Of a stretch of DNA of 64,000 nt, positions 49,101 through 60,664 are shown in pieces. The position numbers were made by a program, and so were the translations under genes. A model generated the notes under the pieces. It was not told where the DNA came from and did not search any database. It was given only the letters and a program-made list of their open reading frames with translations. Within the stretch, counting starts at the first letter, position 1, and every line of letters begins with the position of its first letter. Source of the stretch: Jackrogersella multiformis (lineage: Eukaryota; Ascomycota; Sordariomycetes; Xylariales; Hypoxylaceae); assembly GCA_902806575.1 (NCBI GenBank), contig CADCXD010000018.1, positions 3,720,001 to 3,784,000 on the forward strand, read 5' to 3'.

Positions 49101-49760
49101 GGCAAAACTGTGCCAGCAGTTAACGCGTAAGTTCCTTCATACCAGAGAAGCAACGATGAAAATTGGCTTACCCTAGCAAATGAATGTATAGTCACCTAGT
49201 TAATGATGGCGTGGAAGAAACTCCACCATCTGACGCGGCTCAGGTCGATGGCGATTCGTCTGAAAATGACGAACTATTCATCGACCTCACCGACGCCAAT
49301 GTCGGGTTACGTCATTGGCATCCCGTGGCTGTGACCAGTCGCGGCAACCGCCTAGCAGGCCAGGCTGAAATGGGCGGCGTGTGGGAGTGGACTAGCACTA
49401 CACTCAGGCCACATGAGGGCTTCAAGCCCCTGGAATTGTACCCAGGCTACACCGGTAAGGCGATCTTCTCTATCTAAAATAAGAAATTATATGATTAACG
49501 GAAATATTGCAGCCGATTTCTTTGATGAGAAACATAATATCGTCCTCGGCGGATCTTGGGCTACGCACCCGCGTATCGCGGGGAGGAAGACTTTGTATGC
49601 CCCCTTCTTTTCTACTGCTTAAATGTCATTAAATGTCTTTATGTACAAGAATTCGGTAGAAAGTACATATACTAATGAATGTGTTTTTGTTAGTGTAAAC
49701 TGGTACCAGCGCAACTACCTATACGCATGGGTCGGCGCGAGGCTCGTCCGCGATCTATAG
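46200..49760 (+). CDS. EGT1: Ergothioneine synthase Egt1 (methyltransferase plus sulfoxide synthase)
   Basis: Thirteen exons encode 867 residues: 46200-46442, 46496-46614, 46675-46913, 46975-47089, 47159-47172, 47234-47255, 47325-47614, 47878-48571, 48624-48699, 48747-49126, 49192-49454, 49513-49594 and 49694-49760. Egt1 trimethylates histidine to hercynine and then joins it to cysteine with oxygen, forming the sulfoxide precursor of ergothioneine. The N-terminal SAM-dependent methyltransferase half shows LVLELGSG, YYALDLSEDEL and VVFLGSSIGNF. The C-terminal half is an EgtB-like iron enzyme: a DinB-type helix with the HX3HXE ligand motif HEIMHLE (His507, His511, Glu513), then a formylglycine-enzyme-like fold with GGVWEWTSTTL, VLGGSWATHPRI and NWYQRNYLYAWVGARL. 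Exons 5 and 6 are 14 and 22 nt; both were needed to rebuild the conserved YHAYNDRYGITHRFILNG join. No egt2 is nearby. Confidence 0.93.
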
Positions 49761-50690
49761 GGGACAGCAAGACTAATCAATAGACATCAATGCATCGACA
49801 AGCAAAAATTAGTTACCGGCCTCACGGTATCGTAAATTGTACTAACATAATACCACCAATGCCCATATCACTCCACGGGGCCTAATCAGTTCTCAACAAC
49901 TGATAAATCCGGTCCGATCTAACAATATGATTTTGCTACAAGGCTCGAGGCGAATTCAACTTCCGCTCGGCCGCACGTAGCTAGCCAGGCATCTATCTAT
50001 AAGGAAATTTCTTTCGTTTCAGGATCACAGCAACAGCCCCCTCTGAAGGTTCAGAAGAAAAGGGGTTCGGGCATCGTACGGTATTTACTTTGTCAAGATT
50101 ATGTGCATTTACTGGGGTATTTAAAATGGCCAAAAGCTGCTCACTCTCTCGCTCTGAGGTTTCGAATTCTTCATCAACACTACCATCGCGATCTCATAGT
50201 ATTTATAAACATGTTTATTTTGTTACCCTCGCACGGGCTTGCATATCATGTGTTATGCCACTCATACAGCTCGGTCGGGTTATCTATCATATCTAAAAAT
50301 ATCTATGGTTAAGCCCCTAACTCAGCCTATTTTAATCGCACCTTGAGTATTAATCATCATCATTTTTGGGCGCCGGAAAATATGTTGGAAGCAGTTATAA
50401 CCCCTATTCCCAAAAATAGCCTCCAATTTTTAATATTCATGGCCCCTATGTGAAGGATACTAGTGCGTTGCTTCTCGCACCTATTGGGGTTGGAATAGGT
50501 ACCATATATGTGGGTAATAGCTTTGCTATCATCTTCGATGATTAGTTAGTAGGACTCGTCGACGTCGGATCCCGTATCAAGTATCGCATCTCACCATACA
50601 TACGATATGTATACCTACGCAATACGACACGAAACGGGTGCGGTCTGGAGACAGAGCCACAAAACGGTATCCTGCCATGCCGGCAGAGCC
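49761..50690. other. Intergenic between convergent EGT1 and eIF2B alpha
   Basis: About 0.93 kb of 3' sequence. Open frames near 50090-50312 are short and overlap in two frames. No gene is supported. Confidence 0.55.
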
Positions 50691-51900
50691 TCAGTACATC
50701 AGGTCTATCACCATCTTGGCTACATCCGACGGCGTGAGCACGCCGTTATCCGACAGGAAGGACGTGATAAACTCGGGTGGCTAAATTTTTCGACGTCAGC
50801 AAGCGGAAACCATGACCAATTACAACCGCAACTACCACCGAACGTACCGTATAATCCACCGGGTCCGCAATGGGGGTTTTGGCAGGCGCGTCCGCTCCCT
50901 CCTGCGTATTATCCGCGTGGAAGTCGAGCATCTGCTGGTCGAAGCCGAGGTCGAACTGGTCGAGGGGGAAGGTCTTGCCGAACTTGTGCTGCTCGGCGGC
51001 GACGAAGAAGTCCTTCCTGCGGGCCTTGGCCAGCAGGGCGAGCTGGTAGGTGCCCATCCTGGAGATGACGCCGCCGTTGGCGGTGACGGCCTCGGCGCCG
51101 ACCAGGACCATGCTGACCTTGCTCATGCAGTAGGCGGCGGCGGACTCGGGCACGGTGGCGACCTGGACGCCCTTGGCCCGCAGCGCGGCCACGACCTTGT
51201 CGCACTCGGCGCGGCGGGCCTCGCTCACGACGTGGACGACGCGGAAGCGGCGGGCGGGGTCGCCGGGGACGGGCTCGGCGGCGCGGGCCAGCAGGGTGCC
51301 GACGACGCGGGAGCCGCCGTGGGTGAGGACGGTGCAGCGGTCGCGGACGTACTCGCGGCCGACGGCGGCGATCTGCTCGCGGGCCTGCTTGGCGCGGTGG
51401 GCGAAGAGGCGGCCGTTGCGCATGAGGTGCTGGCGCACGACCTCGAAGTTCTCGTGACTGCTAGTCGCCTTGCCGTCGGGGCCGGGCTGCTTGAGGGAGG
51501 TGACGAGGTACTGCTGGAACAGGTCGGTGCCGTGGGTCAGGGCCACGGGGTTGCGCACGGCCCCGCGCAGCCGCGCCGACTGCGTCTTGATGAGGTCCAT
51601 AGTCTCAAAGACGGTCTTGGCGGACGACTGGCTGAGCGCCTCGATCAGCGCCTCGATCGCCGCGACCGGCATGGTCAGGTCCGGGTCCTCGGCTAGGAGT
51701 CGGTCGTAGGCGCTGACGATGCTGTTTTGAGAGCTACGGTTAGTTTTGTTGTTGTTGCTGTTGTTGTTGTTTTAGGGGAGGGGAGGGAGTAGGCTGGGGG
51801 TTGGTGTATAAGAGGAGGAGGAGGAGGCTTACTCGAAGGACTCGAGGTCCGGATTGTCGCGAATGGGTAGCTCGCGCTCATTTTGGGCGATGCTCGTCAT
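50691..51900 (-). CDS. GCN3: Translation initiation factor eIF2B subunit alpha
   Basis: Three exons, 51900-51833, 51721-50848 and 50780-50691, encode 343 residues. eIF2B is the nucleotide exchange factor of eIF2; the alpha subunit (Gcn3 in yeast) senses eIF2 phosphorylation. The N-terminal helical part includes DIVSAYDRLLAEDPDLTMPVAAIEAL. The Rossmann-like part has VLTHGGSRVVGTLL, RVVHVVSEARR, VSMVLVGAEAVTANGGVISRMGTYQLALLA and KFGKTFPLDQFDLG, and the C-terminus reads PPEFITSFLSDNGVLTPSDV. Exon 1 joins SF-D-IVSAYDRL through GA|C. Codon use is very GC-rich at third positions, which opens long antisense frames that are only shadows. Confidence 0.94.
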
Positions 51901-53092
51901 TGTCGCGAGTTCGTAGGTTCGTAGTTGAGTTTGTGATGTAATTTGCTTGCTCTATGTACACTCTGCTATGTATGTAGGACCTAGGTACTACAAAATATCG
52001 AGCTAGGTAATTGGTATCTGGACCAAGGCAGGTAGAACGGGCAGATAGGCTCGTATCTAACAAGCTTCAAAGGGCAGTCGATAGGAAGGAGAAGGACGCC
52101 GAGTCCAATCTCCGATCGATAGAGTTGAAAGTTACGACCATGGACTTTCTGTATAAAAGTTCTAAGGTTAGCCCAGGAGGACCTATCTAAGGTGAACAGT
52201 GAGTCAAATCAAATCGCGGGGCACGTCACTAGGTACCTAGGTAGTAGATAAGCAGATAAGGTACTTCACGAACTTTATCTGCAAGGTGCGGCTAATTGTA
52301 TGGGTGTGCATCTCCACTTTAATCCTAGAAGGTATCAGGGTATCCGTTCAGGGGTCTTTGAGATTCCTGTCCTGATTCTCAACTTCTGATTCTTTGATAT
52401 AAGCTTCAATATGGTATTTCTTATTTTCTCATCATTTATAGATAGAGACTGATCTGATCAGCAAGTATTATAGTTATGTCCATTTAATAGTTGACCATTT
52501 AAAACTAGTTTCTTTGTTGAAGCTGCAAATACCTTTTTTAACTGACCTTTAAGTGAGAGTGCATATGCTTTCCTTCCGACCAAATCGTGAAATTATTCAC
52601 GCAGAACGACGACAATTACTCTACCTTCCAGGGTTGGTTTATCGTCTTCTGTCGTTGATCATAATTGTAAGTTAGGCAGGAATGTCCAATGTCAATAGAA
52701 CCTTAATAAAAGTTGCCCGTATATCTATTTGCTCGTGTTTTCTTAACTTGCTCTTGCCTCCCCAGAATTTGATTGCTCAAGATGAGTATACATACCTACC
52801 TAAGTTAGGTAGATATATAAGGGAAAGAGCATACTCATTCAATACCAAGAACGGTACACACCTCCTAGGTATTTATATGTAACCTTGGAAGTCAAATACC
52901 TATCTCTATACATAGGTACCAATCCATACTCAACTCAAGCTTACGTCGTACATCTGTTGAAGAAGCAACAAGCATCTACTCAATTCGATATTGAATATAT
53001 CAATACCATCTCTCCGCCCATAGCCTTACGACCTACCTCATCTCGATACAGACATAGTATCACCCCCTAGAACACAAGACACCCCGTTCGCA
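51901..53092. other. Divergent spacer, eIF2B alpha / metallophosphoesterase
   Basis: About 1.2 kb, AT-rich, with palindrome-family motifs near 51978-51987 and 52229-52245. No gene is supported. Confidence 0.5.
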
Positions 53093-53929
53093 ATGGTCCA
53101 CATACAGATCATGTCGGATCTCCACATGGATATGGACGTGAGCTACCTGCAGTTCAGAACGCGCCCGACCGCCCCGTACCTCGCCCTCCTGGGAAACCTC
53201 GGCAGCCTCCAGCCCGGGCACAAGGACCTGTACCTGGAGTTCCTCCAGGCCCAGCTCCGCTGCTTCAGGGTGGTCTTCTTCGTGCTCGGCGTGCACGACG
53301 TGAGCGGGCAGTCCTAGGAGGACGCCAAGGACATCGTCCGCGAGTTCGCCAGGGCCATGGAGGCCAAGAGGAGGGAGAGGGGGCTGGGGAGGTTCGTCTT
53401 CCTCGACAACACCCGCTACGACTTCGGCGACGAGGACGTCACCGTGCTGGGGTGCACCTTCTTCTCGGGGCCGCCCCCGGACCAGCCGGACCAGGTGCGC
53501 GCCGTCGACCTGTTCTACGACCTGATGGTGGACATCCCCGACTGGGGCCGGAGCCAGCACGTGGAGGCGCACCTCCGGAGCCGGCAGTTCCTGGAGGACG
53601 AGACGGGGCGGATCGCCCGGGAGGAGCCGGAGCGCGCGGTCGTGATCCTGACGCACCACTGCCCGACGCGGGACCCGCGCGTCCTCGGCCGCCACCGCGC
53701 CGGCGACCCCGACAACATCACGCACCGCTTCGCCACGGACCTCGAGGGCACCGCGCTGTGGGCGCGCGCCAACGTCCGCCTGTGGGCCTTCGGCAGCACC
53801 CACCACAACTGCGACTACGAGGACGAGCCCACGCGCAGGCGCCTCTACGCCAACCAGCTGGGCTTCCTCGGCGAGTGCCACGACTTCGACCCCGTGCGCT
53901 TCGTCGACGTCGTTCCGCTCTGGTGGTAA
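53093..53929 (+). pseudogene. Degenerate calcineurin-like metallophosphoesterase
   Basis: One frame of 278 codons broken by TAG at codon 75 (53315-53317). It begins like fungal cold-active-type metallophosphoesterases: HIQIMSDLHMD keeps the first Asp9-x-His11 metal motif and PYLALLG is intact. However, the second motif reads GNLG (Asn35 in place of the ligand Asp), the third reads GVHD instead of GNHE, and the last reads FGSTHHNCD instead of FGHTH. THHCPT keeps its His. The stop falls where relatives have an aromatic residue followed by an acidic helix (EDAKDIVREF), so TGG to TAG is plausible. After the stop, conservation resumes to the end at VVPLWW. Third positions are extremely GC-rich, so it has not been AT-mutated. 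Either a recent pseudogene or a repurposed, catalytically dead protein with its start downstream of the stop. Confidence 0.7.
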
Positions 53930-54698
53930 GAGGGGAAGGGGGGTAGGCGCGACGGCATACGACCTAAGACTTGCGACTTGGCAAAGGGGAGATTGTTCGG
54001 TTCGGCAAGGTCACGGACTTGACCTAGCGGCTTGGATATATCATCTGCTTCCAACTTGGCGCTTTCGTTATGGCCTGGCTTGGCTTGGCGATCATCTTGC
54101 AGAGGGATGATAGGGTACTAGGAGTCGATGACGATTATATTTATCGGCGCAGGGAGTTCGGTTGTCGCAGCGTTGGTTCTTCGCCGCTGCTCGTTGGGCT
54201 ACTGATGTGGAAATACCTAGGTAAGTATAGCACCTTGGCATGGATACATGGGATAGGCACTAGGCGCTGGGCATAAGAGAGGTATCGAGGGACGTCCCAA
54301 AGCGAATCTCAAACGGCATAATTCGGTCTACGAGTCTAGAATTTCGATTAAAGGCTACATCTTTGTCGTGTTGGAGAGGGGTCGTCTAGGTAGATTTGAT
54401 ATCCATACAATGAGACTCGTTCAACTGTGGGTTGAAGATAGTTCCTAGTACTTTGACCAAGGCAAACTGCTACTAAAAATTTAGGGGGAAGGCCTGGATC
54501 TCGCTGGACATCCAATATACCCAAGCACATTAACAGTCAGTCGCAACAAAGGTCATGTTTATTGTTTGTGTTATTATTGTTGACTTTATGGTATCTTTGG
54601 TAAAAGCACGCGACAAACCTGCAAAGGCACTTTTGGTGCCATGGGTAGAACTCTAGTAGAGCCTGACGTTAAGCAGAAGCAGAAACATCCACCTCCCG
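53930..54698. other. Intergenic between convergent genes
   Basis: About 0.77 kb between the metallophosphoesterase remnant and the 2EXR gene. No gene is visible. Confidence 0.5.
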
Positions 54699-55448
54699 CT
54701 AACCGTGATGCGACACGACCTTCGACTTCAATACCAGAGGGGGCAAGTCGGGTTGCTCGTGGACCTCTTCCTTCGCGTCGCCAATCGTGTAGGTGGACCC
54801 AACCTCGTAGAAGAACGACTCCTTAACGGCGGAAAGTAAGCGGCACAAAGCCAGGATGTCGCCTGTCGGATCAACTAGTCCTATGTCGTCATGGTCTTCA
54901 TGGTCGTTGTAATGGTAATGATCTTCCGCCGGTGCGTCGTCGCCGGCCAGGACCAGGTAGACCTCCTTCACTACGGGAAAGCTATGCATCAGGGTGTATT
55001 TGTTGTAAGTCTCCCACGGGCGTCTGATGGTAGGTGGGACATAGTCGAGGGCGAGGTTGACAGTATCGTCGGTATCCTGGACAAATTCCGTAAAGGACCT
55101 TGCGGCGTCGTCGTAGCCCATGTATGGTGGTCGAGGAAGATAGAGGGTGTCTATTTCGGGACAGAAGTATATCCTTGGTTCGTGGGACTTTGTGCCGAAT
55201 GCTCTCCTGTATATCCACAAGGCTTCGGCGCGCGACTCTCGGCACACATGAAGGGCATCTGGTGGTAAGGTGGACGACGTACACCGGTCATCTTTGCCGT
55301 GGTACAAAACCTCGACGACCCTTGGGTGGCAGGAATTTCGCCATATCTGAAGTCTCAACTCGGTAGGTAACAAGGAGAAAAGGGTGAATGAGTTGTGATC
55401 CGATATGGCCAGTGAGCTCATAAAAGGGGTAGGGAGAGGGGAAGACAT
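54699..55448 (-). CDS. 2EXR-domain protein
   Basis: One frame of 249 residues. It contains FTLFSLLPTELRLQIWR followed by CHPRVVEVLYHG and LPPDALHVCRESRAEAL, which is the 2EXR motif, an F-box-like domain greatly expanded in filamentous fungi. Next comes IYFCPEIDTLYLP and a helical region that evaluates to the typical VKEVYLVL strand. The C-terminus is acidic and His-rich (YNDHEDHDD). The biochemical role of these proteins is not established. The ATG at 55448 is chosen; alternatives at residue 10 would keep the domain. Confidence 0.85.
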   Translation of the reverse strand: MSSPLPTPFMSSLAISDHNSFTLFSLLPTELRLQIWRNSCHPRVVEVLYHGKDDRCTSSTLPPDALHVCRESRAEALWIYRRAFGTKSHEPRIYFCPEIDTLYLPRPPYMGYDDAARSFTEFVQDTDDTVNLALDYVPPTIRRPWETYNKYTLMHSFPVVKEVYLVLAGDDAPAEDHYHYNDHEDHDDIGLVDPTGDILALCRLLSAVKESFFYEVGSTYTIGDAKEEVHEQPDLPPLVLKSKVVSHHG

Positions 55449-57496
55449 GGTGATGACTTATGACTTTGCGATGACACAAAGTACAAACGACGTCGAGAGT
55501 CTACCTACAGTATGGTATTAGACGATGAGTGAAGTTGTGAAGTTACTTGAATAGTAACAGGCAGGCTGAGTAAGGTGGTATATATGAGAGAGAGACGAAG
55601 GCCAAGGCCAATGCGCCTCGTGACAAGGAAGTGGTCTCTTCCCACTACCTAGTGTAGGTAAGGAGTAGGTATTATTATGTAGGTGAACCCACACACGGAG
55701 CCCGATCTGAAAAGAGGAAAGAAAAAATTCTACTAGGTGTAGAGAGAGGGATGGTCCCTGTTTTTTTCGTAGCCTTTTCCTTTTCCTTTTTCCCCGAGAA
55801 GCATTTTCGGACGGGGTCGTGACCCATTAGATTGGGCACCGGTTGCTTGTCCCACGAAAAAGCCAAGGAAGAAGATCGTCCGGGCGCTGTCGGGTTGTGC
55901 CAAGGTGGTGAAGATCGGATTAAATTTCCTATCGGCTGGGCGAGGAGAAAACGGACACACCCTTGAGATCCTTGAAGAGTGGCCGTCGGCGAGAAAGGCC
56001 AAGTGAGGCAGCTGAGCTCACTTAAGCTCCGTTTGTTGTTCTACCTACGTGTTGAGATGTATGTAAGTACCTCAGGTGGGTAGGGGAAAATTCGGGATGA
56101 CGCGAAACGAATAAGCAATTATTCAAGTTTTAGTTTTTTTTTGCGGGGATGTGAGATGCGGAAGGGGTTGTGGTTTCAATGGGAATGAATATAACCGCGG
56201 TGAATGCTCAAAAAGTAGAAGGAAGCGAACGACGATAATGAATCGTTGTGTTCGTTTCGGTGTACGTACTGTACTGTTGGAGACTTTCGCAATACCTGTA
56301 CCTAGGAAGTAGGTACCTAGTGTAGTATAGGTAATGAGATGAGACGCTCATGGAAAAAGAAAGGCCAGAACAATCTTTATTTTCCTCCTAGCGACCCATT
56401 AAATCTTATTATTTCATTCGACGGGAGAAAAGTCGGGTGGGCAACACTGCCCTAGAATGAGTGCCCCTTCTCCCCAATGTCAGGAATCGTATGATTTTGT
56501 ACCTAAGTATGATATTGATGGCAGATCGTGGAAGGAGCTTTCCTAATGTTCCTAAAATCGAATTAAGAGAGTCGCGTTTCGTTGGATGGTTAGGCCCGAA
56601 CATACCCGAATCCGGAACTGCTTACAGGGCCAGTCACGCCACATCCCACTATTAATCTTTTTCATCTGCCCTTTTCCCCCCGCCACTAGGGTGCCGCGAG
56701 GCGTCTGGAAAGGGCTGATATGTGCACTAACAATATTATTCCAGCATTAGAAATGAGCCTAACTGCCGATGTGAGAACTTTGATCATAATAATACAAGAC
56801 ATGTTTTAGATCTTGTAATACCTAAAACTTGTGAGGTACCTAGCTACTTTGCTGTCTTTAATTCATTAAGTTACCATTTATAAATACACTATACATAAGA
56901 TCTATCAAGGTACCTAGGTAGGTATGCATTATTCACTTACCTCTTTAAAGCGTATTTGTTTATTTATAGAATACCTCGGTACTTAGGCAGTCAGGTAAGT
57001 TTTGGTAAAAGAAATCCGTGAAACGCTACGGACTCAGGTACCAATGGTAAGATATTGTGCACGGACTGTTTCTATTACCTAAGTCAATCCTTCCAAGTTC
57101 CCACCGCCTAAACTCAGAGTGGGCACATATGAAAATGAAAATGAAAATGGAAAGAACAAAAATATTCCTTTTCACTGAGCAGCAGCCGCCAGCCTCGACA
57201 ACTTAATTACCTACCAGCCTACCTGGTAACTTCCTCATGCAGTCTTATGCATTCCCGTCATGCACGCCTGGACAATAGCGACCCCAAATTCCTCGTGACC
57301 CCACCTACTAAAAAGCTAAAAAGTGCAGGGACCGGCTGAGCCCGTCAAATTACTAACCTCTTATGACGTAGAGAATCCTACCGGGAATCAGGTACCGTGG
57401 ACCGTAGACTGGACTGTGGACTGTGGAATACCTAGGTACACTAAGTAAATCAAGTGAATAACTGGAATACGTACAATTTTCATATCGAGTAGAAGA
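55449..57496. other. Divergent spacer, 2EXR gene / tRNA-guanine transglycosylase
   Basis: About 2 kb. It has purine-rich runs near 55770-55800 and palindrome-family motifs near 56298-56323 and 56908-56925. Frames at 55675-56002 (-) and 56409-56655 are short and unrecognised. No gene is supported. Confidence 0.55.
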
Positions 57497-58911
57497 ATGG
57501 CTAGCATAATAGCCTCTTCATCCTCCCCAGCTCTTACCTTCGATCTCGTCGCCAGGTGTTCTGTAAGTTCATGTGAAATTCACCCCATCTCACTCCATAG
57601 CCTGTTACGGTGACAGACCATGGTGTAAGATATGACCTAAAGGACTCAGCCTGACCACTATTCCAGACAACTCGGGCACGAGCCTCAATATTGACTCTCC
57701 CTCATGGACCCGTTCAACTTCCTATGTTCATGCCCGTGGCCACACAGGCGTCATTAAAGGGCTTGACACCAGAACAGCTGGAAGAGACAGGATGTCGTCT
57801 ATGCCTGAATAACACCTATCACCTAGGCCTAAAGCCAGGACAGGAGGTTCTCGCTGCCATTGGAGGGGCACATAAGCTGCAAGGATGGGACCATAACATC
57901 CTGACGGATAGCGGAGGGTACGATACTTTCTCCTAATGCGATGGACCGGACCCTACCCTGAGATGAGATGAAGGCTGACTAGACTTACATAGCTTTCAGA
58001 TGGTCAGCCTACTCAAGCTTGCCAATATCACAGAAGAGGGCGTCAGGTTTCTGAGCCCCCATGACGGCACACCCATGCTACTTACCCCTGAGCATTCTAT
58101 ATCCCTTCAGAACACCATCGGCAGCGATATCATCATGCAGCTGGACGACGTGCTAGTCACCACCTCGCCGGACTACGTGCGGATGCGGGAAGCAATGGAG
58201 CGCAGCGTCAGGTGGCTAGACCGATGCATAGCAGCGCATAAAAACCCCACCACGCAGAATCTCTTCTGCATCATCCAAGGCGGCCTGGATCTCGACATGC
58301 GGCGGGAGTGCTGCCGGGAGATGGTCGCGCGAGACACGCCCGGCATAGCCATCGGCGGGCTCAGCGGCGGCGAGGCCAAGGCCGACTACTGCCGCGTGGT
58401 AGTAACCTGCACGGAGCTCCTGCCCGAGCTGAAGCCCCGGTACGTGATGGGCATCGGGTACCCCGAGGACCTGGTGGTCAGCGTCGCCCTCGGCGCCGAC
58501 ATGTTCGACTGCGTGTGGCCGACGCGCACGGCGCGGTTCGGCAACGCCGTCACCAAGCGCGGCGTCCTGAACCTGCGCAACGCCAAGTACACCAACGACT
58601 TCGGGCCCATCGAGGAGGGCTGCGGGTGCCTGTGCTGCCGCAAGCACGGCGGCACGGCCATCACCCGCGCTTTCGTCCACCACAACACGGCCAAGGAGAC
58701 CGTCGCTGCGCACCTGCTTACTATACATAATGTGTGGTACCAGCTGGACCTGATGAGGGAGGTCAGGGAAGCGATTGTCGAGGATAGATTCCCGGCGTTC
58801 CTGCGCCGGTTCTTCGAGAACTTATATCCCGATAGAGATAGATACCCGAAGTGGGCGGTAGATGCCCTGAGGGGCGTGGGCGTAGATTTATATACTGAAG
58901 ATATAAATTAA
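57497..58911 (+). CDS. QTRT1: Queuine tRNA-ribosyltransferase, catalytic subunit
   Basis: Three exons, 57497-57562, 57667-57917 and 57993-58911, encode 411 residues. The enzyme exchanges guanine-34 for queuine in tRNAs with GUN anticodons, working with a non-catalytic partner (QTRT2 type). Seen: PVATQASLKGLTPEQLEETG, LNNTYHLGLKPG, the base-contact DSGGFQMVSL (Asp103, general acid), IMQLDDV, ALGADMFDCVWPTRTARFG with the nucleophile Asp278, and the zinc site C316-x-C318-x2-C321 with a later His in RAFVHHN. The eukaryotic-type spacing and the absence of any targeting peptide suggest a cytosolic or peri-mitochondrial enzyme. The exon 3 acceptor is ACATAG|C, which restores SGGFQMV. Confidence 0.94.
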
Positions 58912-60103
58912 GTCGTTTGCTTTGGGGTCTTTGGGTGGTTCGTGATGCTGCCTACCAACCTAGATGGGATGGGCAGGTTCCTATTATGAGATTTCTACGG
59001 ATCGCTTGTTTGAGTTGTTATTGGGCTTCGTAAGTAATAGTATTTGAACCATATGTGTTTTTGAGATATCAGTTGTATGGCTACTTAAGAGCGTACCTAC
59101 ATACTTACAAAGAAACGGATGTATCTCCCTGAATAACAGTTATGTTTTGAAATACAGACTTAGGTAGATATTACATGTCATAACAACTTAATAATAGTTT
59201 CAAGTATTCTTATAACTATTGGTAGAATATGTTAATAAATAATGAAGTTTCTCATATGTATGATCATTCCTCTTTGAATATTTTTCACCACGCATTGGTC
59301 ACCTTACACTTCGGTAGCAAAGTTCACAGTCCGACAAATATTGTCAGCACAATCTTCATTTTGCTTATTCTTATTATAAGAAGCCTCTGTCATATTAATA
59401 GCAATAATAGTATTGCTCATGAATGTTTGAATGTTGACAATATAGTATAACTTTTATCTTCGATATCGGTATTCCTATGTACATTGGCTTTATCATAGGT
59501 ACCAACATATGTAGGTATCCTTAGAGTCCGTTTTCGGAGTGTTCTAGAACGATTCGATGCATAATTATTATTTACCTGCTGGATATACAAACCTAAATGT
59601 AAATAGTTACATATGTACATCTACAAAGTTAGACAATCAGCGATAAAAATAAAGGAGATTGCGATGCTATTTCTAGAGTGAAGGGACAATGGGTGAGTGA
59701 GGGTCAATGCGCTCAGGCTTGTTCACTTTGACTTTAATCTTGCGGGGAAGTGGAGCGCCATAGCCCCGCAACAACTTTATAGCTGCACTTTCAAAGTCTC
59801 CCTTCGTTCTAGATCCAGAGTCCCAGGAGCGACCGAACTATATATATGTATCTACATACGTCACCTAATCTGCCACTGCGACCTTCGATCTTAACCTCAT
59901 TCTTCTTCATTCGCTTAAGCATATATACCAACTAGGATCACCATAAATAAGTTACTCCCGGTATATATAACTACCTGACCATCGAAGCTATCCACCCCCT
60001 GTACTTTCACGACCGACGCCGGAAAAGCCTCGATTATAAGATCAGCCCCATATAGCTCCCTTAACTTATATACTCGAAGGGGAATAACACCAAATCGCCC
60101 ATC
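58912..60103. other. Intergenic, tRNA-guanine transglycosylase to charged protein
   Basis: About 1.2 kb, very AT-rich at 59,040-59,640. No gene is supported. Confidence 0.55.
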
Positions 60104-60664
60104 ATGGCCGCCCAAGCGATGTCAAACCTATCACTAGACCCCCCTTCCAAAGCAGCGAAACCTAAGTCCAAGTCCAAGAAGGCAGCCCCAATAGTCGACT
60201 CCTGGGAAGACGAGGACCTCGACTCAGAGCCCGGAGAGCCAGAAGTAGACACTTCTTCACCGTCCCTAGAAAAGAGCAGCCAAGCCCACGGCTCGGGCTT
60301 CGCAGCACCCCCGCCGACGCCCAGCTCGCCGTCTTACAGCGCGACCGGCGTGCCCCCCTGGCAATCCCTAGCCGCCACCGCCGCCACCTCTGTTTCTCCG
60401 TCGCCGCCGGCCTCGCCCGCCAGCGGCAGCGACGTGGGGGGCGAGAGGGGAGCGGCCAGGAGGCCGGAGAAGACGGACGCGGTGGCGCGGCGCATGATCG
60501 CCAGCGCGCTGGGGGTGCGGGCGCCGCGGCCGACGGAGGAGCAGCGCGCGTACGACCGCGCCGTCAGGGAGAAGGAGCGCAAAAGGCGCGAAGAGGAGAG
60601 GGAGGCCGAGCGCAGAAGGGCCGAGGAGGAGGAGAAGGCGAAGGCGGCGATTTGGGATGATTGA
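60104..60664 (+). CDS. Unknown conserved-looking protein with charged coiled-coil end
   Basis: One frame of 186 residues. The N-terminal part has MSNLSLDPPSKAAKPKSKSKK and an acidic DSWEDEDLDSEP segment. The middle is Ser/Pro/Ala-rich and likely disordered. The C-terminal part (RPEKTDAVARRMIASALGV, then RPTEEQRAYDRAVREKERKR and an Arg/Glu-rich helix) ends AKAAIWDD. The two W-[ED]-[ED] motifs at the front and end, and the long charged helix, look like short protein-interaction motifs. I believe relatives occur in other ascomycetes but cannot name a function. Confidence 0.75.
   Translation: MAAQAMSNLSLDPPSKAAKPKSKSKKAAPIVDSWEDEDLDSEPGEPEVDTSSPSLEKSSQAHGSGFAAPPPTPSSPSYSATGVPPWQSLAATAATSVSPSPPASPASGSDVGGERGAARRPEKTDAVARRMIASALGVRAPRPTEEQRAYDRAVREKERKRREEEREAERRRAEEEEKAKAAIWDD

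Noticed and set aside
50812..51696. 294-codon plus-strand open frame
   Set aside because: Antisense shadow of eIF2B alpha caused by its very GC-rich third positions.
53060..53881. 273-codon minus-strand open frame
   Set aside because: Antisense to the metallophosphoesterase remnant; Val/Ala/Glu-rich composition is typical of a GC-rich shadow.
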